From the NCBI RefSeq assembly GCF_004217045.1, contig NZ_SGXM01000001.1, positions 2,294,001-2,358,000 on the forward strand: a DNA stretch of 64,000 bases, read 5' to 3'. Positions 56,526-64,000 of the stretch are shown here, one piece after another; the stretch's first letter is position 1; every line of letters begins with the position of its first letter. The position numbers and the translations under genes are program-made. The notes beneath the pieces are model-generated. The model was not told the DNA's origin, did not search any database, and saw only the letters and a list, made by a program, of their open reading frames with translations. This DNA is from Cupriavidus agavae (GTDB lineage Bacteria > Pseudomonadota > Gammaproteobacteria > Burkholderiales > Burkholderiaceae).

Positions 56526-57368
56526 TCAGGCCGTGCCACGCGCGGCTGGCGCGGCGCTGTTGCCGACGATGCGCGCCAGTTCCACATATTCGGCCACGGC
56601 CACTTCCTCGGCGCGGCGGCCCAGGTCGAAGCCCAGCGCGTCGAAATCCACCTGGTCGCGCAGGAACGACAGCGTGTTGCGCAGCACCTTGCGGCGCTGC
56701 GAGAACGCGGCGGTCACCACGTCGCCAAGCACATTGGCGTCGCAGGCCGGGTACGGCGAGCGCAGCGTGCCATCCTCGGCGCGCGGCCACGGGATCATGC
56801 GCACCACGGCCGAATCAACCTTGGGCGGCGGGTTGAACGAGGCCGGCGGTACGTCGAGCACGTGCTCCATGTGGTAGCGCACCTGCAGCATGATCGACAG
56901 CCGCCCGAACGCCTTGCTGCCGGGCTCGGCCACCATGCGCTCCACCACTTCCTTCTGCAGCATGAAGTGCTGGTCATGCACGTGGTCGGCAAAATCCATC
57001 AGGTGGAACAGCAGCGGGCTCGAAATGTTGTACGGCAGGTTGCCAACGATGCGCAGCGCGCGGCCGGGCTGCTGCAGCTTGCCGAAATCGAACGCCAGCG
57101 CGTCGCCGGCATGGACCGTCAGCCGGTCCTCGTAGCGGCGGCGTAGCCGTTCTACGAGATCGCGGTCCAGTTCGACCACCTGCATGCCGGGCAGCCGCTC
57201 CAGCAGCGGGTCGGTCAGCGCACCAAGGCCCGGGCCGATCTCGACGACGATGTCGCTCGGCTGTGGATCGATGGCGTTGACGATGCCGTAGATGATGCCG
57301 TCGTCGACCAGGAAGTTCTGGCCGAACCGTTTGCGGGCCACATGGCCCTGATGCACGTTTGAACGCAT
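56526..57368 (-). CDS. rsmA: 16S rRNA dimethyladenosine transferase
   Basis: A 280-residue KsgA/RsmA that dimethylates two adjacent adenines near the 16S rRNA 3' end in late ribosome assembly. Seen: SAM-binding '[18 protein letters not shown]', '[11 protein letters not shown]' and the catalytic '[13 protein letters not shown]'. Starts three bases after the pdxA stop, so it is coupled to pdxA in the lptD-surA-pdxA-rsmA operon. Confidence 0.96.
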   Translation of the reverse strand: MRSNVHQGHVARKRFGQNFLVDDGIIYGIVNAIDPQPSDIVVEIGPGLGALTDPLLERLPGMQVVELDRDLVERLRRRYEDRLTVHAGDALAFDFGKLQQPGRALRIVGNLPYNISSPLLFHLMDFADHVHDQHFMLQKEVVERMVAEPGSKAFGRLSIMLQVRYHMEHVLDVPPASFNPPPKVDSAVVRMIPWPRAEDGTLRSPYPACDANVLGDVVTAAFSQRRKVLRNTLSFLRDQVDFDALGFDLGRRAEEVAVAEYVELARIVGNSAAPAARGTA

Positions 57369-57371
57369 AGG

Positions 57372-58466
57372 TCAGTGCCGGCCGCCGGCGGACGCGCCGT
57401 TGCCGTGGCGTCCGCTGGCGTGGCCAGCCATGTTGATGGCGCATCGGATCGCCTCGATCATGCTGCCGTGCTCGGCCCGGCCGGTGCCGGCCAGGTCGAG
57501 CGCGGTGCCATGGTCCACCGATGTGCGGATGAAGGGCAGGCCCAGCGTGACATTGACGCCGTGGCCGAAGGTGCCGTATTTCAGCGGCGCGAGGCCCTGG
57601 TCGTGGTACATCGCCAGCACGCAGTCGGCATCGCGCAGGTGGCGGGGCTGGAACAGCGTGTCGGCGGGATAGGGGCCGCGCGCGTCGATATTGGCATCGG
57701 CCATCTCGCGCAGCGCGGGCTCGATGACCTCGATCTCCTCGCGGCCCATGTGTCCCGCTTCGCCGGCATGCGGGTTGAGGCCGGTCACCAGGATGCGCGG
57801 GCGGGCGATGCCGAAATGGCGGCGCAGGTCGTGGTCGACGATGCGCAGCGTCTCGGCCAGCATCGGCACGGTCAGCGCGTCGGGCACGGCGCGCAGCGGC
57901 AGGTGCGTGGTGGCCAACGCCACGCGCAGCATGGCATTGCCATGGGCGGGCTGCGGACCAGCCAGCATCATCACCACGCGCGGCACGCCGGCGCGCTCGG
58001 CCAGGTACTCGGTATGGCCGGTGAACGGGATGCCGGCGTCGTTGATCGTGCTCTTCTGCACGGGTGCGGTGATCATGGCCGCATAACGGCCGTCCTGCAG
58101 CCCGTCGATGGCGGCATCGAGCAGTGCCAGCACGTAGCGCCCGTTGCGGGCGTCGAGCTGGCCCGGCTCGCAGGCCACGCCCAGCGGGACGTCCCGCACC
58201 TCGACATGGCCGTCCGCGATCCGCCGCTGCCAGGCATGGGCCACGCCCAGCGCCTCGGCACGCGCCATCAGCAGGCGTGCATCACCGATCACATGAAACC
58301 GGAAGTCGGCCCCGCCGCCGTGGCCTGCCGCCGCGTCCTGGCCGTTGGTGCCGGCCAGCTGCAACAGGGCGCCGATCGTGATATCGGGGCCGATGCCGGC
58401 AGGCTCGCCGGTGGTGATCGCCAGCACGGGCGATGCGGAAGACGGGGCAGGTGCAGGGTCGGGCAT
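57372..58466 (-). CDS. pdxA: 4-hydroxythreonine-4-phosphate dehydrogenase
   Basis: A 364-residue enzyme of pyridoxal phosphate synthesis (DXP-dependent route). Zinc-binding and active-site histidines are in '[11 protein letters not shown]', '[13 protein letters not shown]' and '[12 protein letters not shown]'. The N-terminus has an Ala/Gly-rich insertion around residues 30-50 relative to E. coli. It lies 20 bp downstream of surA. Confidence 0.95.
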   Translation of the reverse strand: MPDPAPAPSSASPVLAITTGEPAGIGPDITIGALLQLAGTNGQDAAAGHGGGADFRFHVIGDARLLMARAEALGVAHAWQRRIADGHVEVRDVPLGVACEPGQLDARNGRYVLALLDAAIDGLQDGRYAAMITAPVQKSTINDAGIPFTGHTEYLAERAGVPRVVMMLAGPQPAHGNAMLRVALATTHLPLRAVPDALTVPMLAETLRIVDHDLRRHFGIARPRILVTGLNPHAGEAGHMGREEIEVIEPALREMADANIDARGPYPADTLFQPRHLRDADCVLAMYHDQGLAPLKYGTFGHGVNVTLGLPFIRTSVDHGTALDLAGTGRAEHGSMIEAIRCAINMAGHASGRHGNGASAGGRH

Positions 58467-58486
58467 GGGGCGAGTGGGGGCGCTGA

Positions 58487-59956
58487 CTAGCGCTGGCGGT
58501 TGATCCGGTATTCCACGTACGCCGCGCTGCGCAGCTGGCGCACCCAGTCATCATAGGCGGCGCGCATCTTCTGCTCACGCACTTCGGCGCGGGCGAAATC
58601 GCGCTGCTTCTCCGGCGATACCTCGGTTTCGCGGCGGTTCTCCACCTGGATCAGGTGCACGCCGAACTGCGACACCACCGGCTCGGAGATCTCGCCCGGA
58701 CGCAGCCGGCTCATGGCCTGCTCGAATTCCGGCACCAGCTCGCCCGGCGACACCCAGCCCAGTTCACCGCCCTGCTGGGCCGAACCGTCCTGCGAGTAGC
58801 GGCGCGCCGCATCGGCAAAATCGCCGCCGTGCGTGATGCGGTCGCGGATCGTCGCCATCTGGCGCTTGGCTTCCGCCTCGGGCATGTTCGGGCCGGTGCG
58901 GATCAGGATATGGCGCACCTGGGTCTGCGTGATGCGGTCCGCGGCGGCCGGCTGCGCCTGGCCCATGCGCTTGGACGCCAGCTTCAGCACATGGAAGCCG
59001 TTGGCGGATTCCACCACCTCGGGCACCACGCCGCCGGGCTGCAGGTCGACCACGGCGTTGGCGAACAGCGCCGGCAGGCGTCCGATCTCGCGGAAGCCCA
59101 TCGAGCCGCCCTGTGCCGCCTCGGGCCCCTCGGAATTGGCACGCGCCAGCGCGGCAAAGTCCGCATTGCCCTGGGCCTGCTTGAGCAGCCCCTCGGCCTT
59201 GGCCTTGAGCTGGGCCTTCTGCGCCTCGGAGGCGTCCTCGGGAACGCGCACCAGGATCTGCTGCACGTCATACTCGGCCGGGCCGCTGGCGGCGCCCTGC
59301 CCGCTGCGCGCGGCGACGAAATTGTCGATCTCGCCGTCGTAGACCTGCACCTTGGAATCGACCTCGCGCTCGCGCAGGCGGATCACCTGCACCTGCTTGC
59401 GCAGCTCGTCGCGGTACTTGGTCCAGCTCATGCCGCTGCCTTCCACGCGCAGGCGCAGGTCGCCCGGCGACATCTTGTTCTGCTGCGCCACCGACTCGAT
59501 GGCACGGTCCACTTCCTGGTCGGTCACCTTGATGCCGGCGTCCTGGGCCGCCTGCGTCTGCACGCGTTCCATTACCAGGCGCTCCAGCACCTCGCCCAGC
59601 AGGTCCGCGCGCGGCGGGATCTGGCGGTTGGCGGCGCGCAGCTGGTTCTCGATCTCGTCGGCACGGTCCAGCAGTTCACGGCGCGTGATCACGCTGTTGT
59701 TGACGATGGCCACGACCTCGTCCACCAGTTGCGAGCGCTTCTGGCCCGACTGCGGCGACGGCACGCCCATCTGCGGCTGGCTCGGCGCCACGGTGCTGCC
59801 GTTCTGCGGCACGAAGATGCCCTGCGTGCGCGAGCCGGCGCCCGGCGCGCGCAGCTGCGCGGCGGCGGGAGCGGCCAGGGTCACGAGGACAGCCGAAACC
59901 AGCAGGCGCTGCCAGGGGTTCAGGCGGGACAACACGGAGAAAGCTTGACGTTTCAT
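58487..59956 (-). CDS. surA: Periplasmic chaperone SurA
   Basis: A 489-residue chaperone and peptidyl-prolyl isomerase that escorts outer-membrane proteins, including LptD. A signal peptide ('[16 protein letters not shown]') is followed by a SurA N-terminal domain ('[21 protein letters not shown]') and two parvulin domains (about 235-330 and 345-445, '[19 protein letters not shown]'). It is 9 bp downstream of lptD. Length is slightly above the E. coli protein because of a Gln/Pro-rich segment after the signal peptide. Confidence 0.96.
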   Translation of the reverse strand: MKRQAFSVLSRLNPWQRLLVSAVLVTLAAPAAAQLRAPGAGSRTQGIFVPQNGSTVAPSQPQMGVPSPQSGQKRSQLVDEVVAIVNNSVITRRELLDRADEIENQLRAANRQIPPRADLLGEVLERLVMERVQTQAAQDAGIKVTDQEVDRAIESVAQQNKMSPGDLRLRVEGSGMSWTKYRDELRKQVQVIRLREREVDSKVQVYDGEIDNFVAARSGQGAASGPAEYDVQQILVRVPEDASEAQKAQLKAKAEGLLKQAQGNADFAALARANSEGPEAAQGGSMGFREIGRLPALFANAVVDLQPGGVVPEVVESANGFHVLKLASKRMGQAQPAAADRITQTQVRHILIRTGPNMPEAEAKRQMATIRDRITHGGDFADAARRYSQDGSAQQGGELGWVSPGELVPEFEQAMSRLRPGEISEPVVSQFGVHLIQVENRRETEVSPEKQRDFARAEVREQKMRAAYDDWVRQLRSAAYVEYRINRQR

Positions 59957-59965
59957 CTTGGTCCG

Positions 59966-62443
59966 TCATTCATAGTGATCGTACGGCGACGCAGGCACCG
60001 GTCGCGCGGTGGCCGGCTCGTAGCCGGGCACGTTGAGGCGCAGCATGTTCAGCGGGTTCGACCCCACCTTCGACAGGCCACGGAACTCCACCTGCAGGAA
60101 GAACCGGCCAGTGTAGCCGTTCGTGGTGTTGCGGAAGCGCTGGTAGACGAAACGCCCCACCCAGCAGTCGGCCGCATATTCCAGGCCGGCCAGCGCGTCC
60201 ACCAGCTGGCTGGCGGACTGGTCGTAGGCCACCCGGCCAATCCCGTAGGTACGCTGCGTGATCGGCCACTGGCCCGACAGCTCCACCTGGTCGATCGCGG
60301 TATTGTCAGTGACTGACGTCGCGCGGCGGTAGCGGTAGCCCACGTTCAGCACCTTGCGCGACTCCGGACGCCACGTGAACGCCACGTTCGAGTAGTTGAC
60401 GCGGTTGTCCTCGGGGTTCCACTGGATGCCCGCGTCCAGATAATAGCCGCGGAACAGCTGGATGGTGGTGGCGGCCAGCAGGTCCGAATAGCTCGGCTTG
60501 GTGTCCGTCAGCGTCCCGCCAATCTGCACGCGCTGGCCGGTGAAGTCCACCCGCTGGGCAATCGTGCCGCGGAACCGCTCGACGCCGGTCTCGGCTTCGA
60601 TCAGGCGCGTGGTCAGGCCGGCCGTCAGCTTGTTGTTGTCCGCAATGCGGTCGTAGCCGCTGAACGGGTTCTCGGTGAAGATCTGGCCGTAGCTGAAGTC
60701 AGACTGCACCGTGTCGAAGACCGGGAACTGGCTCTGGTCGCGGAACGGCGTGTAGACGTAGAACAGGCGCGGTTCCAGCGTCTGGGTGTAGTTCACGCCA
60801 AACAGCCGGCTCAGGCCCGGCGCGTCGCGCTCGAACGTCATGCCCGAGTCCAGGCTGACGGTCGGGATGGCGCGGCCCATCGTGTTCGAGACACCGGTGG
60901 TATTGGTGCCCACGTCCATGTCGTACTGCGCCGCGTTGAAGATCACCTTCGGCGTCACGTACCAGCCCGGCCGGATGATCGGATAGCTGATCGTCGGCTG
61001 GAAGTAGGCGCGGCTGCCCTCCGGCTGCTGCAGGCCCGTGGACGTGAGCGGGATGCGGAAGCGCGTGTAGTCGGTGTCGATCGCAATGTCGAAGCCGCCG
61101 AAGTCATAGCGGTTGTACTTCGCATTGAGCTGCGGCTCGCGCTCGTACGACGGCTCGCTGGGGCGCAGCGTCTGGAACTTCTGCACGCGCGCCAGGAACG
61201 TCCAGTAGTTCCAGTTGTAGATCACGCCGCCTTCCTGCGTGTACTGGCGCAGCGTGGACTGCGAGACGGTACGCGTCAGGTCATCCGGGTACTGGTCATC
61301 CGAGACCTTGCTGATGTTGGCGTACGCCACCATGCCCGGGATGATCTGCTGGTTGTGCTGGAACGAATACGCCCAGCGGTCCCGGCCGGCCTTCTTGTCG
61401 TCGGGCAGGAACTCGGCCCGCAGGCGGCCGCTGTAGCCATCGCCCAGGTAGCGGAAATCGCCGCCCAGCTGCACGCCGCGCTCCGACAGCAGGCGCGGGA
61501 ACAGCGTCAGGTCGCGGTTCGGCGCCAGGTTGAAGTAGTACGGCACCGTCAGGTCGAACCCTGACTTCGAGCTGTACCCCATCAGCGGCGGCAGCACGCC
61601 GCTGCGGCGGTCGTCGTTGAGCGGGAACGTGAAGGCCGGGGCGCCCGCCACGGGCACGCCGAAGAAGTGCAGCACGCCGCCATAGGCGGTACCCACCTCG
61701 CGGTCGCTGTCGAGATCGAGCTTGCGCGCGCTGAAATACCAGTCCGCGTTGTCGGGCGAACAGGTCGTGTAGGTGGCTTTCTTGAGCGTGCTGCGGTCCG
61801 GATCGAGAAAATCGACGCGCTCGGCGCTGCCGGCGCCGCCGGTCTGCTGGAAATAGTAGTCCGGCGACAGCATGTGGCCTTCATTGGCCTCGATCCGCAT
61901 GCGGGCCTCGGGGCCCACGGCCAGCGTGCCGCCCTGCGACATCCGCACGTTGCCCGTGGCATGGGCCTGGTCGGTGTCCTGGTCGTAGGTCAGCTTGTCG
62001 CCCTTGACCACGGCGCCGTCGCGGCGCAGCTCGGCGTTACCTTCCAGTTCGACGCCCTTCTCGTTGTAGCCGGTCATCCGGTCGCCCGAGATATAGGCCG
62101 GGGCGTTCGGGTTGGACGGCGTCGAGCCCTGCGTGGCGCCCAGCGGATTGTTGCCGGTCGGCGCGCCCTTGGCGGCCGGCTCGGCCAGGCGCGGCACCAG
62201 TTCGCCGGCCTCGGGCGGCGGCGGGGCCTTGTCGGGCGCCTGGGTGAAGGTCGGCTCGGACAGGTCGATGTCCGGAATCGACGACGCGGCGCCATACTGG
62301 GCGTGGGCGTTGACCGAAAGGCCGGCCATGGCCAGCACGAGCGGTCGCAGGGCGCCCGCGGGCATGCGGACGCGCCGGTGCTTGCCGTCGCGCGCGGGCG
62401 GTCGGGTGGCCGGATGATGCGGTGATCGTCGTTGTTCGGTCAT
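59966..62443 (-). CDS. lptD: LPS assembly outer-membrane protein LptD
   Basis: An 825-residue outer-membrane beta-barrel that inserts LPS into the outer leaflet with LptE. After a basic N-terminus and signal segment ('LVLAMAGLSVNAHAQ'), an OstA-type beta-jellyroll (about 130-260; 'EKGVELEGNAELRRDGAVVKGDKLTYDQDTDQAHATGNV' pattern) precedes the barrel, with two cysteines near 'TTCSPDNADWY' and 'AADCWVGRFVYQ'. The ATG at 62443 starts within an operon that goes on to surA. The frame stays open another 1.5 kb upstream antisense to the kinase gene; that is a GC-rich shadow. Confidence 0.95.
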   Translation of the reverse strand: MTEQRRSPHHPATRPPARDGKHRRVRMPAGALRPLVLAMAGLSVNAHAQYGAASSIPDIDLSEPTFTQAPDKAPPPPEAGELVPRLAEPAAKGAPTGNNPLGATQGSTPSNPNAPAYISGDRMTGYNEKGVELEGNAELRRDGAVVKGDKLTYDQDTDQAHATGNVRMSQGGTLAVGPEARMRIEANEGHMLSPDYYFQQTGGAGSAERVDFLDPDRSTLKKATYTTCSPDNADWYFSARKLDLDSDREVGTAYGGVLHFFGVPVAGAPAFTFPLNDDRRSGVLPPLMGYSSKSGFDLTVPYYFNLAPNRDLTLFPRLLSERGVQLGGDFRYLGDGYSGRLRAEFLPDDKKAGRDRWAYSFQHNQQIIPGMVAYANISKVSDDQYPDDLTRTVSQSTLRQYTQEGGVIYNWNYWTFLARVQKFQTLRPSEPSYEREPQLNAKYNRYDFGGFDIAIDTDYTRFRIPLTSTGLQQPEGSRAYFQPTISYPIIRPGWYVTPKVIFNAAQYDMDVGTNTTGVSNTMGRAIPTVSLDSGMTFERDAPGLSRLFGVNYTQTLEPRLFYVYTPFRDQSQFPVFDTVQSDFSYGQIFTENPFSGYDRIADNNKLTAGLTTRLIEAETGVERFRGTIAQRVDFTGQRVQIGGTLTDTKPSYSDLLAATTIQLFRGYYLDAGIQWNPEDNRVNYSNVAFTWRPESRKVLNVGYRYRRATSVTDNTAIDQVELSGQWPITQRTYGIGRVAYDQSASQLVDALAGLEYAADCWVGRFVYQRFRNTTNGYTGRFFLQVEFRGLSKVGSNPLNMLRLNVPGYEPATARPVPASPYDHYE

Positions 62444-62623
62444 GCAAACGGTTGTCGGTCGGCTCGGCAACGGGCGCGGCGCGGGCTGCCGCAAAGCGGG
62501 TCCCGCTCCCTGCAGCCCCAATGCCAGAGCGGGCTGCGGGGCAACAAAGGCCCCTCCCGGGGGCCACCCGGCGCCCGGGTCTGGTCGGGTATTATACGGG
62601 GCATCGTATCCTCCCTTTCCGGC
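62444..62623. promoter_or_regulatory. Divergent promoter region lptD / amgK
   Basis: 180 bp between the divergent genes. TATTAT/TATACG around 62591-62598 is a likely -10 for the kinase gene. No known operator motif is visible. Confidence 0.4.
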
Positions 62624-63682
62624 ATGGCAGCACATATTCCCGACCCGGGCCACGACCCGCGCATCGAACAACTGAAATCGTGGGTAGCCGGGCTTGGCGC
62701 GGCATGGTCGATCGACCCCGCCTCGTGCGCGCCGGCATCGGCCGACGCGAGCTTCCGGCGCTATTTCCGCGTGCGGACCGGCCACCCGGCCCACCCGACC
62801 GCCATCGTCATGGACGCCCCGCCCGCCCACGAGGACTGCCGCCCGTTCATCCACGTGGCGAAGCTGTTCGGCGACGCCGGCGTGACCGTGCCCACCGTGC
62901 TGGCGCAGGATCTCGACCAGGGCTTCCTGCTGCTGGCCGATCTTGGCAGCCAGACCTACCTGTCGCGCCTGGACGCCGCCTCGGCCCGCCCGCTCTACGG
63001 CGACGCCGCCGCCGCGCTGGTGCGCATCCAGCTGGCCACGCGCCCGGGCGAACTGCCGGCGTACGACCGCGCGCTGCTGCAGCGCGAGCTGGACCTGTTC
63101 CCCGAGTGGTACGTGGCCCGGCACCTCGGCATCACGCTCGACGAGCGCCAGCAGGCCGACCTGCGCGAGGTCTTCGACGCGATCCTGGCCAACAACCTGG
63201 CCCAGCCGCAGGTCTACGTGCACCGCGACTACCACTCGCGCAACCTGATGGTCCTGCCCGAGGGGGCGTCCGTGGGCGCCAACCCCGGCATCCTCGATTT
63301 CCAGGACGCCGTGATCGGCCCGATCACCTACGACGCCGTGTCGCTGTGGCGCGACGCCTATATCGAATGGGACGAGGAACAGCAGCTGGACTGGCTGATC
63401 CGCTACTGGGAGCAGGCACGCAAGGCCGGCCTGCCCGTGGCGCCGGATTTTGGCGATTTCTACCGCGACTACGAATGGATGGGGCTGCAGCGCCACCTCA
63501 AGGTGCTCGGCATCTTTGCCCGCCTGTACCACCGCGACGGCAAGGACGGCTACCTGGCCAACCTGCCGCTGGTGCTCAAGTACACCCGCAACGTGGCCGG
63601 GCGGTATTCCGAACTGCGCAAGCTGGTGCGGCTGCTCGATGCGTTCGAAGGCACCGAGCGCCCCACCGGCCTGACGTTCTGA
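62624..63682 (+). CDS. amgK: AmgK-like sugar kinase (aminoglycoside phosphotransferase family)
   Basis: A 352-residue phosphotransferase. The catalytic 'VYVHRDYHSRNLMV' and metal-binding 'GILDFQDAVIGPITYD' motifs are clear, and its place divergent from lptD is that of AmgK, the N-acetylmuramate/N-acetylglucosamine kinase of the anabolic MurNAc recycling route in pseudomonads and betaproteobacteria. In those genomes the next gene is murU, a nucleotidyltransferase; here an AzlC gene follows instead, 3 bp later. The ATG at 62624 was chosen because the family starts there. Confidence 0.85.
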   Translation: MAAHIPDPGHDPRIEQLKSWVAGLGAAWSIDPASCAPASADASFRRYFRVRTGHPAHPTAIVMDAPPAHEDCRPFIHVAKLFGDAGVTVPTVLAQDLDQGFLLLADLGSQTYLSRLDAASARPLYGDAAAALVRIQLATRPGELPAYDRALLQRELDLFPEWYVARHLGITLDERQQADLREVFDAILANNLAQPQVYVHRDYHSRNLMVLPEGASVGANPGILDFQDAVIGPITYDAVSLWRDAYIEWDEEQQLDWLIRYWEQARKAGLPVAPDFGDFYRDYEWMGLQRHLKVLGIFARLYHRDGKDGYLANLPLVLKYTRNVAGRYSELRKLVRLLDAFEGTERPTGLTF

Positions 63683-63685
63683 GCC

Positions 63686-64000
63686 GTGGCCCATTCCACT
63701 GACCCGGCTGCCGGTCCGGCCATCACGCGCAGCGGCGAATGGTGGGCCGGCGCGCGGGCGCTGGCGCCGATGCTGCTGGGCGTGGTGCCGTTCGGGCTGA
63801 TCTATGGCGTGCTGGCGGTCAACGCGGGCATGCCGGCGTGGCTGGCCTGCGCGATGAGCGCGATCGTCTTTGGCGGCGCGTCGCAGATGATCCTGACGCA
63901 GCTCTGGACCGCCGGCACGCCGGCGCTGGTGATCGCGTTCACCGTGGCCATGGTCAACCTGCGCCACGCGCTGTATTCGGCCACGATCGCCCCGTCGCTG
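63686..64000 (+). CDS. AzlC family permease, partial (3' end outside window)
   Basis: The first 105 codons of an AzlC-like protein, from a GTG three bases after the amgK stop: 'ARALAPMLLGVVPFGLIYGVLAVNAG', 'SAIVFGGASQMILTQLW' and 'VAMVNLRHALYSATIAPSL' are the family motifs. It is divergent in sequence from the AzlC at 2119-2943, so it is not a recent copy. An AzlD partner would be expected beyond the window. Placement directly behind amgK suggests cotranscription. Confidence 0.85.
   Translation, partial: MAHSTDPAAGPAITRSGEWWAGARALAPMLLGVVPFGLIYGVLAVNAGMPAWLACAMSAIVFGGASQMILTQLWTAGTPALVIAFTVAMVNLRHALYSATIAPSL

Noticed and set aside
59966..63967. A 1333-codon minus-strand frame spanning lptD and running antisense through amgK
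   Set aside because: The part upstream of 62443 is antisense to a clear kinase gene, has Arg/His/Gly-rich composition and no ribosome-binding site; only the lptD part is coding.

Overview
The window is high-GC chromosomal DNA whose gene content and order point to a betaproteobacterium of the Burkholderiaceae, most like Cupriavidus or Ralstonia. The supporting clusters are miaB-phoH-ybeY-corC-lnt-glyQ-glyS, lptD-surA-pdxA-rsmA, recA-recX next to sucCD, and a PilA pilin beside a PglL-type oligosaccharyltransferase. Genus is inferred from family resemblance and synteny, not from a search.

Layout. 1-620 is a non-coding left edge. 621-6168 holds a LuxR-type regulator, an AzlCD amino-acid exporter and an SNF2 helicase. 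6231-13070 runs ilvE, a CHCC zinc-finger protein, waaF, small enzymes, an M48 protease and moaC. 13083-14987 has an unusual cold-shock/Excalibur fusion and two exported glycine-rich proteins. 15004-17469 is pilin plus pilin glycosylation. 17734-23578 carries terC, sucDC, a DUF2889 gene, recX and recA, with a LexA box over the recA promoter. 23846-28485 is a TctDE-type two-component pair, a DUF4212 protein and an MHS-type transporter with a large periplasmic insert.

28689-32774 is the accessory heart of the window. A tRNA-Met gene is followed by about 4.0 kb of visibly lower-GC DNA that ends in an exact 50-bp copy of the tRNA 3' half, so this is a tRNA-integrated island. Its only two genes encode an AAA+ ATPase and a subtilisin-like protease, matching the IetA/IetS pair described first as a plasmid-stabilising toxin-antitoxin system and later as anti-phage. 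No integrase is visible. About 550 bp of non-coding DNA with hairpins and short repeats lies to its right.

33325-41669 holds a PLP decarboxylase, an orphan NarL-type regulator, a universal stress protein, the SrkA kinase, the RhlE helicase and a ClC channel. 41739-55373 is the tRNA/ribosome/envelope housekeeping block, including lnt, glycyl-tRNA synthetase, gmhB and plsC, with an unannotated-looking 30-residue membrane protein at 47544-47636 behind a near-consensus LexA box. 55446-62443 is trpS followed by the rsmA-pdxA-surA-lptD operon, all on the minus strand. The window closes with an AmgK-type sugar kinase and the start of a second AzlC gene.

Functional themes: LPS supply and assembly (waaF, gmhB, lptD, surA), cell-wall and envelope lipid work (amgK, lnt, plsC), RNA modification and ribosome maturation (miaB, ybeY, rsmA, rhlE), SOS recombination (recA, recX), and one horizontally acquired protease-based defence or stability module.
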